Assembly: GCF_019880205.1 (NCBI RefSeq)
Contig: NZ_CP082297.1
Coordinates: 1-64,000, forward strand
Direction of reading: 5' to 3'
From: Pantoea alfalfae
GTDB taxonomy: Bacteria; Pseudomonadota; Gammaproteobacteria; Enterobacterales; Enterobacteriaceae
Length of the DNA stretch: 64,000 nucleotides
In this document: one piece after another, positions 16,069 through 23,788 of the stretch
Numbering within the stretch: position 1 is the stretch's first letter
How the letters are laid out: each line of letters opens with the position of its first letter
Position numbers and translations under genes: made by a program
The notes under the pieces: generated by a model
Seen by the model: only the letters and a program-made list of their open reading frames with translations
What the model was told of the DNA's origin: nothing
Databases searched by the model: none

Positions 16069-17007
16069 GTGACTCAAAAAATGGGCGAGTTTTCAAAATA
16101 TGTCGGTGAAGTGGGGGAAGAGATAGTTAGTGACTTTTTAAAACTCTTTGGCTGGAAAAACATGTGTAGTAACAAGCAATTAGATTGCTTTGTAGGAGAG
16201 CATGGAAAAAGAACCCATGGTATTGATGCTCTTTATGTCTATAGCTCAATACTTCAAAAACAATCACTAGTCAGCGTTGTTGTTTCTGCTAAATACTCAT
16301 CAGTTCCCTATGACAGTGTTAAATCAACTTTTCGCGAACATTTCAAAGATTTAGCTCAAACAATAGAATGTTATTCAAAGTCTCAATTAAAAAGAACAAT
16401 AACTAAACAGTTCTCTGGCAGTTCAAGAAAAGAAGATATTGGCGTGTTGTTTTATTTAAACAACGATGAGGATGAGTCAAACGATAATATCAAAAGCAAA
16501 ATAGTTAATAGCAGAATAGATTCCTCATTAAAATATACCGCTATCCATGTTATTGACAATGCACGAGCTAAATTTTTATACAGCTCTTTAAACTTCATTA
16601 AGAAACGTCATGGCGAAATATCATTTTTCTGTCTCAACACAACTTTGAATGTCGCATCGCCAACAAGGCATTCAAAGATAATGCCAGTGGAATATATCAC
16701 CTCCCCTATAATTCCCATATCAGTTCCAGATGAAAATGGAAGAAAATTCATTTTGCTTTGCGACTTCAACTATAGCCAGGAATCACTTGCATTGGTGTAT
16801 AAGTTAGCCAGAAAACTTTGCTCTGATTTTGCAAGCCATTATGAAATTTACTTTAATAGATATAATAAACTTACTGATTCTCCTTCAGTGGATGAAGTGA
16901 AAATGGCACAAAGCTTTGATGTCGATTTTGACGATGCGGTTAGCGAAGTTACATTAATTGTTGACACTTATAATAGCACCTTTAGGAGCGTTTCGGATGA
17001 AAAGTGA
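16069..17007 (+). CDS. GapS4a-like PD-(D/E)XK nuclease protein
   Basis: The product is 308-312 residues (ATG at 16081 or GTG at 16069; neither has a clear ribosome site). The N-terminus reads GEFSKYVGEVGEEIVSDFL, then QLDCFVGEHGKRTHGIDALYV and VVVSAKYS: a GE..., HGIDALY, SAK series that fits a PD-(D/E)XK nuclease core. The sequence style strongly recalls GapS4a, the nuclease part of the GAPS4 anti-phage system from gamma-mobile-trio islands. The next gene overlaps its end by 11 bases and matches the expected partner size. Both are AT-rich against the GC-rich leading region, a sign of transfer. The name rests on memory of the family and needs a profile search. Confidence 0.6.
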   Translation: MTQKMGEFSKYVGEVGEEIVSDFLKLFGWKNMCSNKQLDCFVGEHGKRTHGIDALYVYSSILQKQSLVSVVVSAKYSSVPYDSVKSTFREHFKDLAQTIECYSKSQLKRTITKQFSGSSRKEDIGVLFYLNNDEDESNDNIKSKIVNSRIDSSLKYTAIHVIDNARAKFLYSSLNFIKKRHGEISFFCLNTTLNVASPTRHSKIMPVEYITSPIIPISVPDENGRKFILLCDFNYSQESLALVYKLARKLCSDFASHYEIYFNRYNKLTDSPSVDEVKMAQSFDVDFDDAVSEVTLIVDTYNSTFRSVSDEK

Positions 17008-18157
17008 TATTGATTTCATACCATCTGGAGATGAACTGAAAAACTTAGTGAGTCAGCAAAACTGCACCTCTACTATGATAAATAATTTACTTAAAGAAAG
17101 GGGCCTTTTTTGTGGCATATCTGAAAAGTCAGGCACGGTGCCTAACTTAATCACTTCTTTGTTGAGCCCTGATGAATCATATGAGTTACTGGGCAGTATA
17201 AAAACAAAAGAAAAACTCGATAAGGTAAATTTTAGAAACTTTAATCTAACCCAAGATGTTGATTTACTTGATGAAGTAAGTGGGTTTATCGAAGTTGGTA
17301 AAATTACTAAAAATGGTTACTTAAATTATGAAATTACAGATTTTAGTGACTTCACATCATTAGATGCTAAAAGCAACAACTCTGTGATAATGGAGTTCGA
17401 AATCTGCAAAACTGATATATTAGATGATTGGTATATAACAGAGAAGTTTTTTAAAGGCTCAGTGGAAATTAAGAAAGATATTAATAGTATCAATGGCGAT
17501 GCGCAGCTATTGATGAATATCAAGCTAAACCATACCTCTCCAGAGACTAAAGAAATAGCTGAAAATGTTATAACATTGATAGAGAGTCATTTAGAGGATA
17601 AACAAATTATCGAACACTCTCCTCATAGAGGCAGGGTCTTGATGGATGATTTCGAAAATGAAAACAGGGTGAGATTTTTAAAAGATCTAGCCTCGCTTCA
17701 TATAGGGTATTTGTTTTATCACAAAAAAATTGATGATGTGCACTTTAATCCTGATCATTCAACTGGCTATGAAAATCAACCAGATGCCGTTACAAACTTT
17801 CTTGAAAAGGATATTGAACAGTACAGGGTCAAAGGAAATCTGGAAAATATAATATCTATTAAATGGAAACATATACACCCCTATGTTCGTGTCACTAAAG
17901 TTGTAGCAAGCTATACAATCAGCTTCGAAACATATTTAGGCGAATGTAAAGTCGCATACGAATTCAGTGAATATGGTAGAAAGACTCCGGAAAACCCTGA
18001 GTTATGCATTACCTTCATCAATATAAAAGTCAAAAACGCATCACCTACCAAAATGCACGAAATACAAGCAAAAATTATGCGTGAAATCGAATTGCGGAAA
18101 GTAGAGCTACTTTCTAAATATAGAAAAGTTGTTGTTGATACTGAACCAGACAACTAA
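16997..18157 (+). CDS. GapS4b-like partner of the nuclease protein
   Basis: ATG at 16997 is chosen because AGGAG lies upstream; the gene overlaps the previous stop by 11 bases, so it is translationally coupled. The 386-residue product is acidic, Asp/Asn/Lys-rich and without signal peptide or membrane segment. It contains no nuclease or NTPase motif that I can see; a KNLVSQQNCTSTMINNLLKERGLF helical region near the N-terminus looks like a SAP-type or similar binding helix. By size and place it fits GapS4b of the two-protein GAPS4 system, in which both genes are needed for abortive defence. Confidence is limited because the call leans on its neighbour. Confidence 0.55.
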   Translation: MKSDIDFIPSGDELKNLVSQQNCTSTMINNLLKERGLFCGISEKSGTVPNLITSLLSPDESYELLGSIKTKEKLDKVNFRNFNLTQDVDLLDEVSGFIEVGKITKNGYLNYEITDFSDFTSLDAKSNNSVIMEFEICKTDILDDWYITEKFFKGSVEIKKDINSINGDAQLLMNIKLNHTSPETKEIAENVITLIESHLEDKQIIEHSPHRGRVLMDDFENENRVRFLKDLASLHIGYLFYHKKIDDVHFNPDHSTGYENQPDAVTNFLEKDIEQYRVKGNLENIISIKWKHIHPYVRVTKVVASYTISFETYLGECKVAYEFSEYGRKTPENPELCITFINIKVKNASPTKMHEIQAKIMREIELRKVELLSKYRKVVVDTEPDN

Positions 18158-18189
18158 CATTTAAGCAGTTTTTAACTGCTTAAATGTTA
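18155..18189 (+). terminator. Hairpin terminator after the GapS4-like pair
   Basis: A near-perfect 16-bp stem (TAACATTTAAGCAGTT, then its complement) with a TTT loop begins at the stop codon. There is no long T tract after it, so it may act as a weak terminator or mRNA stabiliser. Confidence 0.6.
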
Positions 18190-18424
18190 AAATCGGATAA
18201 AATGACAGTAAACATCCACTTTTCGCTCATATTTGACAATTTATATAATCCCATTAGATACATGTGTTTTGGTTAAGAAACAGCTTGAAGGTTAAGAGGG
18301 TATCTTATTTCATTCTGTCCACAGCCCGGGTGCATACCCTGGCTATAACCCTGTGGACAAAAGCGCAGCAGCGGCAGTATCCGCGCACAGACAGCAGGCG
18401 GTCACAAAATGACCGCCTCATCTG

Positions 18425-18655
18425 TTATTTCAGGTGCCCGCGCATCTCGGCAGCGCGCCTGTACAGCGCCACAAGTTCGGTATCGATTTGCTCGATCAGC
18501 ATTCCGGCCATTTTCTGTGCCGGCGCCGCGCCGCGGAATAGATGCCGCTTAGTCATATCCCGTAACCGCAGGTGAAATTCGTAAAGAGATTCCTCCAGAT
18601 CGTTAATGTCGTCGGTAAGCTCGGTATTGTCAGTTGTCATTATCTGGTCTGTCAT
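18425..18655 (-). CDS. Small helical leading-region protein
   Basis: The 76-residue product starts MTDQIMTTDNTELTDDIND with AGGAGG upstream. It is acidic at the start, then helical (LEESLYEFHLRLRDMTKRHLF, MLIEQIDTELVALYRRAAEM), consistent with a small coiled coil or two-helix protein. It follows the orphan methylase gene by 33 bases in the same direction, so the two are probably cotranscribed. Function unknown. Confidence 0.6.
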   Translation of the reverse strand: MTDQIMTTDNTELTDDINDLEESLYEFHLRLRDMTKRHLFRGAAPAQKMAGMLIEQIDTELVALYRRAAEMRGHLK

Positions 18656-18688
18656 GGTGCTGTCCTCCTGGTCTGGTTACAGAAAATG

Positions 18689-19342
18689 TTATGCGGCATG
18701 GGCAGAACGGGCGGCGCGCAGTTCTCCCAAGCGGCGCAGGCCGGCGGTATGGTATTGCTCCAGCAGTTCGATACCGATCCAGCGGCGGCCACACTGGTAT
18801 GCGGCAACACAGGTCGAGCCGGAGCCTGCAAACGGGTCCAGAATTAAATCTCCGGGCTTCGTGAAGGTTTCGATAAGCGGCTGCAACACGCTCACCGGCT
18901 TTTCGGTCGGGTGGTGCCGGTTGCCCGTATACTGCCAGGGCATCACGTCAGGTAAGGGTTTAGCCGGCAGCGGCGGGCGTCCTTTGGCCAGCAGGTAGGC
19001 GCTTTCATGCTGATACCCGACAAACGCCGATTTCGATGAGTAGGTTTTGGTAAACACAAGGTGCCCGACGACGCGGAAGCCCGCCGCTTTCCATGCTTGC
19101 ATAAAAATGTCTACGCGGTTCCAGCCGTAGAAACTCACCGCCAGGCTGTTGTTTTTGAGCACGCGGAACATTTCACGGCTGGCCGGCAGCACCCATTTGT
19201 CGCTCACGTCGCCCGCGATCGAACGGCCGGACCGGTCCTTAAAGCCGACGAGGTACGGGGGATCTGTCAGAATAAAGTCGATGCTGTTATCCGGAAAGTT
19301 GGCCATGATCTCTACGCTGTCGCCACGCATGAATCGGGACAT
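18689..19342 (-). CDS. Orphan DNA adenine methyltransferase (YhdJ-like, leading region)
   Basis: ATG at 19342 (MSRFMRGDSVEIMANFPDN) follows GGAG; product 217 residues. The catalytic motif DPPY (TDPPYLVGFKD, about 30) comes before the SAM-binding motif DPFAGSGSTCVAA (about 180), the order of beta-group amino-methyltransferases such as YhdJ. HHPTEKPVSVLQPLIETF is the usual linker. No restriction partner is adjacent, so it is an orphan enzyme. In leading regions such enzymes may mask the plasmid from restriction in a new host. It sits downstream of intergenic repeat A. Confidence 0.88.
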   Translation of the reverse strand: MSRFMRGDSVEIMANFPDNSIDFILTDPPYLVGFKDRSGRSIAGDVSDKWVLPASREMFRVLKNNSLAVSFYGWNRVDIFMQAWKAAGFRVVGHLVFTKTYSSKSAFVGYQHESAYLLAKGRPPLPAKPLPDVMPWQYTGNRHHPTEKPVSVLQPLIETFTKPGDLILDPFAGSGSTCVAAYQCGRRWIGIELLEQYHTAGLRRLGELRAARSAHAA

Positions 19343-19378
19343 AGTTATGCTCCTCAGTGTCAGGGGGCACCCCTGTGG

Positions 19379-19590
19379 TGCCGTGACCACCACAAAGACG
19401 GGCGTAAAGCGGAGCAGGCAGGGGCGGACGCGCAAGCCGCACGCGCCGCCGGAGCGGACTGAATGTCCCGCGCACGGCGGGGAACGGGTGAGCAGGACGG
19501 CGAAGCTTCCCTTGAATGCGAGCGGCCCGGCTACCGTGAGGGCACGGCACATTATCCCTGCAGGTTTCCGGCCGCAGGGCGGGAAGCGGC
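19379..19590. repeat. GC-rich leading-region intergenic repeat A
   Basis: Upstream of the methylase start. Nearly identical over long blocks to repeat B (20293-20490): GGGCGTAAAGCGGAGCAGGCA, AAGCCGCACGCGCCGCCGGAGC, GGACTGAATGTCCCGCGCAC and GGCGGGGAACGGGTGAG. GACTGAATGTC includes a short self-complementary stem. The outer parts differ, while the core is conserved. Confidence 0.65.
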
Positions 19591-19668
19591 AAAAGAAGCG
19601 GAGCGAAGCGACTTCCTTATCCCTTATTGAAGAGAGGCCGCCGGTCAGGGCGGCATCGGGTGAGAAGG

Positions 19669-20007
19669 TCAGGGTCGGTAATCTTCCCACCGGCAGTCGC
19701 TACGGTCACAGATGACGGGCGCATCCGGTAAGCCGCTCACCTGCCACTCATCGAGGAATCGCAGGCCGGCCAGCGTCTTTGCCTCACGTTCGTCAAGCAG
19801 AACGATGCTTTTGAGCCAGACACTGCCACGATTAAACTGCCAGTAGCAGCCCTGAGAGCAGACGGGACGTTCCGGTGGCCACCAGTTTTCACCCATCCTT
19901 TCACAAGCTGCTTCGGCCAGCCTGAAGTCCTGCCCGCTTAGCAGCATGTGGTATTCATGTGAGGTGCTGCCGACCTCTTCCTGATAACTGACAAGCCAGA
20001 TATTCAT
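19669..20007 (-). CDS. Leading-region protein, function unknown (112 residues)
   Basis: Its ATG overlaps the stop of the upstream gene by ATGA, so the two are coupled. The product begins MNIWLVSYQEEVGSTSHEYHML and carries several Trp and Cys residues (GENWWPPERPVCSQGCYWQF). CDRSDCRWEDYRP at the C-terminus adds two cysteines, so a zinc-binding site is possible. It ends within the intergenic repeat upstream of the methylase gene. I do not recognise a characterised family. Confidence 0.6.
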   Translation of the reverse strand: MNIWLVSYQEEVGSTSHEYHMLLSGQDFRLAEAACERMGENWWPPERPVCSQGCYWQFNRGSVWLKSIVLLDEREAKTLAGLRFLDEWQVSGLPDAPVICDRSDCRWEDYRP

Positions 20008-20249
20008 TCTGTCACCTTCCGGGCCTTCACGCTTTCTGCACAGTCGCGCATAAAATCCCAGCTGAGGCTGATATCAGCATCCAGCGTCCTGTCAGCCAGT
20101 TCGATCGCTGCAGTCACTTCATGTGGTGAGAGTTCTGAGTCAATGTCCTCAAAATCGTCCGCCATCCAGATGTGGGCCACGCACGGGGTGTCCGGGGCAA
20201 ACCCCGACAGGCTGGCTATAAGGCTGGCAATGGTAAGCTCTCTTTTCAT
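20004..20249 (-). CDS. Small acidic leading-region protein (81 residues)
   Basis: Of two adjacent ATGs, the second (20249) is better spaced from the AAGGAG ribosome site. The product (MKRELTIASLIASLSGFAPDTPCVAHIWMADDFEDID...) is acidic with a helical second half. It is the first gene downstream of intergenic repeat B and is coupled to the next gene. Function is not known. Confidence 0.6.
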   Translation of the reverse strand: MKRELTIASLIASLSGFAPDTPCVAHIWMADDFEDIDSELSPHEVTAAIELADRTLDADISLSWDFMRDCAESVKARKVTE

Positions 20250-20292
20250 CATCTGCTCCTTAGCTATTGGTTACACGGCCTCACCTGCGCCG

Positions 20293-20500
20293 TGCCGCCA
20301 CAGCAGCCGGGCGTAAAGCGGAGCAGGCATGGGCGACACCGGAAGCCGCACGCGCCGCCGGAGCGGACTGAATGTCCCGCGCACGGCGGGGAACGGGTGA
20401 GGATGGCGAGCGTAAGCGTCCCTTGCCGGCGAAGCGGCCCGGCTAACGTGAAGGCACGGTGCTGCCCGACGGTACGGAGGGAGCTACTCAAGGTGATACG
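20293..20500. repeat. GC-rich leading-region intergenic repeat B
   Basis: Second copy of the A-type repeat, 914 bp away, upstream of the start at 20249. Blocks shared with A are listed there; the block GTGAGGATGGCGAGCG is shared with C. It marks the right end of the leading-region gene series in this window. Confidence 0.65.
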
Positions 20501-20671
20501 GGTAAAGCCGGGTATGCGTAGCGTTTATCTTGCCCGGTACGCAGACCGGCTACGTTGAAGATATGAAGAGGATGCAATTCAATCCGCATGGACAAACGGA
20601 CAAGTTAAAAGCTGGGCGCAACTAAAATTCCCAATACCGTTTCTATTTCTAAAAAACTAAATTTATACACC

Positions 20672-21280
20672 TTAAGATTTGTCTATCTTAGGGTCTGGAG
20701 TTCCTAAAAACACTACTTCTGCATATTCACGAGCGATTGCTTCAAAAGCATTTATTAACCAGAGTGAGGCGTCAAAAGTCAGCGTTAGGTAACCATCAGT
20801 ATGTTCAAACAAATCAACACCTAAGATTTTTAAGAACTTCTCTTTATAAATACTGCCATCTATCCGTCCATTGCTATGCACCACCGCATTACGTATCTCC
20901 TTGACTGCGTCGATTATTTTCCTTCTCTCCCTCCAGTTTTTAAGTTTGATATCGTGCGCATGTAACATTGTGTTAATCAAAGCGCTTAATTCACCTGGTT
21001 TTTTTGAACCTTCTTCTTTTACATAAAAATCATACTCTTCATCGAAAAAACCTTCGAGCAATGAGTAAGACATTACTATTGCTGTATCACTTATCGCATT
21101 TCTGCCAATTATGTCCTTAGTAGTACTGAAAGAGCCATTAGAATGACTTGTAACTTCTTTAAAGTTACTAATCATATTCGAGATGATCATTTCAATACCT
21201 AGAAAAGGCCGCGTGCCACAACTATGTGTTGCATAAGCATAATCATATCTTTTTTCTGGATTTATTTCTTTCAACAGCAA
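20672..21280 (-). CDS. HEPN-like protein with R-x4-H motif
   Basis: The product is 190-203 residues and starts at TTG (21280 or 21274, after GGGAG); ATG at 21190 is the first ATG. It is helical, and VKEIRNAVVHSNGRI near residue 140 carries the R-x4-H motif of HEPN ribonucleases. Conserved-looking acidic helices precede it (TAIVMSYSLLEGFFDEEYDFY), the usual layout of stand-alone HEPN proteins in abortive-infection loci. No antitoxin gene (for example MNT) is adjacent. It is AT-rich compared with the leading region and may be another defence insert. RNase activity is inferred. Confidence 0.6.
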   Translation of the reverse strand: MLLKEINPEKRYDYAYATHSCGTRPFLGIEMIISNMISNFKEVTSHSNGSFSTTKDIIGRNAISDTAIVMSYSLLEGFFDEEYDFYVKEEGSKKPGELSALINTMLHAHDIKLKNWRERRKIIDAVKEIRNAVVHSNGRIDGSIYKEKFLKILGVDLFEHTDGYLTLTFDASLWLINAFEAIAREYAEVVFLGTPDPKIDKS

Positions 21281-21409
21281 CTCTCCCTTTATATTTCATT
21301 TATCATTTTATCTAACTAAACTTCTACGTGTTCATCGAATGATTTGCAACATCTGTTCCAGGCACATTTCGCACCCTGCAATTTAAGTGCCCCCTTCCTT
21401 TTCGCAACG

Positions 21410-22672
21410 TTACTTTATTCTTGGGATATCTTTTAGTCTCGTTGTATAACGCGGAGACAGCATTTCACGTTTCATCTGCCATGAACTGTCGCGATCACCC
21501 TGACCCGCGAAAAAGACTTTCCCTTTCCCGGATCGATTAATACCGTCCAGTGCTGCCATTAGCGCATCTGCGTTCGCACGCGGCTGCTGCTCACTGAACA
21601 TGTCAAACTGCGCAATACCTGACTGATAAAAATCTCCCAGCATGACGCCCGCTTTAGCGTACCGATAGCCTTCCCGCCAGATGGTGTTGAGGCCGCGAAG
21701 CGCTGACTCAATGATGTCGCGGGTATCGTTCGTCGGATAATCACAGATGCGAGAGGCGGTATTCGAATATTGCGGTTCATTACCGTGACGTGCAGTGGCG
21801 ATTGAAACACTGATATGTCGGCAGCGCGAATTCTGCTCTCTGAGTTTTTCTGACGCACGTGTGGCATACAGCACGATTGCCTGCTGCATATCTTCCAGTT
21901 TTGTGACTCTTTCGCCAAAAGATCGCGAGTTTAAAATGTGCTGCTTTGGTGGCGGGGCATCTTCCAGTGCAATACAGGACTCACCATTAAGCTCGCGAGT
22001 AGAGCGCTCAACAATAACGTCGAAGTTTTTCCGTATCATGCTGATGTTGCTGTCAGCCAGCTGCAGAGCCGTTGTAATCCCCAGCTGGAGCATGCGTTTA
22101 GTAATGCGCGGGCCAATACCCCAGATATCCCCGACGTCGATCAGGTGCAGGAGTTTACGCTGCCGGATTTTGCTGGACAAATCCACGACGCCACCGGTCT
22201 GCGTCCACTTCTTTGCCGCATGATTGGCCAGTTTGGCCAGTGTCTTCGTTGGTCCGAATCCTACGCCGATAATCAGCCCCGTTTCACGCCGGATTCGCTC
22301 GCGCATCTGCTGTCCGAACGCTTCAAGGGGGATCAGGCTATCGATGCCAGTGACATCAAGAAACGATTCATCAATGGAGTAAACCTCCTGACCCGCGGCC
22401 ATTTCGCCCAGTATGGCCATCATCCGCGCAGACATGTCGCCATACAGTTCGTAATTAGAACTGAACACGTGCACGCCGTTCTGCCTGAAGAAACGCTCAT
22501 TCAGAAACAGCGGCGCCGCCATTTTTATCCCGAGGCGTTTTGCCTCTGCCGAGCGTGCGATCACGCAGCCATCATTGTTCGAAACAACGACGATAGGTTT
22601 ACCACGCAGATCGGGCCTGAATACGGTTTCACAGGATGCGTAAAAATTATTGGCATCGGCCAGCGCAAACAT
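21410..22672 (-). CDS. umuC: UmuC-like Y-family DNA polymerase V catalytic subunit (copy 1)
   Basis: The 420-residue product starts MFALADANNFYASCETVFRPDL, with the first metal-binding Asp in LADANNFY. VYSIDESFLDVTG (about 97-110) holds the SIDE catalytic acids. PTKTLAKLANHAAKKW, the helix-hairpin-helix DVGDIWGIGPRITKRM and the C-terminal FDMFSEQ clamp-like region follow, so the enzyme appears intact. It performs error-prone translesion synthesis with UmuD'. Its partner two bases upstream is not a normal UmuD but a shortened, catalytically dead form, so this pair might be active without RecA-driven cleavage. Confidence 0.92.
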   Translation of the reverse strand: MFALADANNFYASCETVFRPDLRGKPIVVVSNNDGCVIARSAEAKRLGIKMAAPLFLNERFFRQNGVHVFSSNYELYGDMSARMMAILGEMAAGQEVYSIDESFLDVTGIDSLIPLEAFGQQMRERIRRETGLIIGVGFGPTKTLAKLANHAAKKWTQTGGVVDLSSKIRQRKLLHLIDVGDIWGIGPRITKRMLQLGITTALQLADSNISMIRKNFDVIVERSTRELNGESCIALEDAPPPKQHILNSRSFGERVTKLEDMQQAIVLYATRASEKLREQNSRCRHISVSIATARHGNEPQYSNTASRICDYPTNDTRDIIESALRGLNTIWREGYRYAKAGVMLGDFYQSGIAQFDMFSEQQPRANADALMAALDGINRSGKGKVFFAGQGDRDSSWQMKREMLSPRYTTRLKDIPRIK

Positions 22673-22674
22673 GC

Positions 22675-23052
22675 TTATTCTCCCGCCGGTCCGTTAAAAC
22701 CTATCCCGGCCACATCGGTCAGGGCATAGGCCACCACACCCCACACGGGAAGGGGCTGGTTTACATCGAGCAGCACGACAGTCTCGTCGGCGTCCAGCGC
22801 CTGCAGGGCAGGAACCGGGTTAAGCAGCAGCCGCCTCAGCGTCAGCTCACCGTCAAACTCTGCAACGATAATCTGGCCATGTACCGGCTTCAGTGCGCGA
22901 TCAATGGCCAGCACAGAGCCTTTAACAATTCCGGCGCCGGCACAGTCGGATTCACTGCGCATCAGATAGGTTGAGTAAGGAGAAAGATATACCAGATCGC
23001 CCAGGTTCAGGCGCGTTTCAGTGTAGTTCTGAGCGGGACTCTGAAAGGCCAT
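22675..23052 (-). CDS. UmuD'-like protein lacking the N-terminal tail and catalytic dyad
   Basis: The 125-residue product begins MAFQSPAQNYTETRLNL, aligning with G-F-P-S-P-A, the first residues after RecA-stimulated cleavage of UmuD. Thus the gene starts at the processed UmuD' form. A GGAG site supports this ATG, and an in-frame TGA about 70 bases upstream rules out a longer normal N-terminus. At the catalytic serine position (SGDSM in UmuD) it has RSESDC, with Asp36 aligned to Ser60. At the lysine (VKKLQL) it has LRRLLL with Arg73. The fold-defining strands (GSVLAIDRA, HGQIIVAEFDGEL) remain. It may act as a constitutive UmuD' subunit for the adjacent UmuC. No perfect LexA box was found upstream. 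Confidence 0.8.
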   Translation of the reverse strand: MAFQSPAQNYTETRLNLGDLVYLSPYSTYLMRSESDCAGAGIVKGSVLAIDRALKPVHGQIIVAEFDGELTLRRLLLNPVPALQALDADETVVLLDVNQPLPVWGVVAYALTDVAGIGFNGPAGE

Positions 23053-23686
23053 TGCAATGCTCCGTTCTGACCAGCTTTTCAGCCTTGTATGGTGAATCTC
23101 ATGGGATCTGCGTATTCATTATGCATACGTATTTTTTATTACTGCCTACAGTATATTTCACTATCCATGCAGCATCAGCAGTAGGTGTCTGAATGAAGAA
23201 AAACTGAACAGGGGAATAGCGTAACGACAGCTTAAATTCATCTCTTATCGGGAGACTGCCATCCGGGTTAATGTAGTTCAGGACAATAAAGTTTGATTGC
23301 TGAATGAACAGGATAATTAAAGAATACAGGAGCTGAAATTCTCTTCCCTGAATATGCAATTGTAACGCTCGCCGCAGACACGGCTGAGGCGTACCGCAGC
23401 ATAGCGAGGAACGAACAGCCGTGATGAGGAAGCGTCATATCACTGATGCCGACATGGATTGATTACGCCCGGTACATTTATTCTGCAATATGATAAAAGC
23501 AAAACTCCATGAGAGCCGGTTCACAAATCTATAGCCGCAGGCACCCTCTTATATATCCGACTCTGATCTCAGACAGTGGCGCAACCTTACGGCATCTGTA
23601 TAAATATCCCCTTTAGTCAGACAGATGGCTTTGCTTTTACACTTCTCCGCGCGACTCCCTCTTGCCAGATAATTCCGCCTCAATAA
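23053..23686. other. Intergenic region between divergent umuDC operons
   Basis: No supported gene. It holds a degenerate LexA half-site (CTGTAGGCAG on the minus strand near 23145), the second copy of a 41-bp hairpin repeat (23381-23421) and non-coding DNA to the perfect SOS box. The minus-strand frame at 23099-23359 lacks a ribosome site and resembles no protein I know. Confidence 0.45.
23381..23421. repeat. Dispersed hairpin repeat, copy 2
   Basis: Arms CGGCTG and CAGCCG around GAGGCGTACCGCAGCA and GCGAGGAACGAA. The core matches copy 1 at 2488-2528 almost base for base. Confidence 0.6.
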
Positions 23687-23706
23687 TACTGTACATATAA
23701 ACAGTA
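23687..23706 (+). promoter_or_regulatory. LexA (SOS) box of the plus-strand umuDC operon
   Basis: TACTGT-ACATATAA-ACAGTA matches the consensus CTGT-N8-ACAG exactly, with extra dyad bases on both sides. It overlaps a likely -10 (TAATAC, 23684-23689), with TTGCCA at 23662-23667 as -35, so LexA would block RNA polymerase. The operon should be induced by DNA damage. Confidence 0.85.
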
Positions 23707-23725
23707 AAATAACAGGAGGAATTTT

Positions 23726-23788
23726 ATGCGCAATTTCATCAGCACTTCTGCAGTCATGCTGCAGCATATCCAGGATATCTGGTCATGA
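23726..23788 (+). CDS. 20-residue leader peptide coupled to umuD
   Basis: A very strong AGGAGG six bases upstream drives MRNFISTSAVMLQHIQDIWS, whose TGA overlaps the ATG of umuD (ATGA at 23785-23788). umuD itself has no good ribosome site, so it is probably translated only by ribosomes ending this leader. The peptide does not resemble ImpC, the first gene of impCAB operons, but occupies the same place. Confidence 0.6.
   Translation: MRNFISTSAVMLQHIQDIWS

Noticed and set aside
23053..23180. LexA box for the minus-strand umuDC operon
   Set aside because: Only a half-site (CTGT) is present near 23147, without ACAG at the right distance, so I do not call it.
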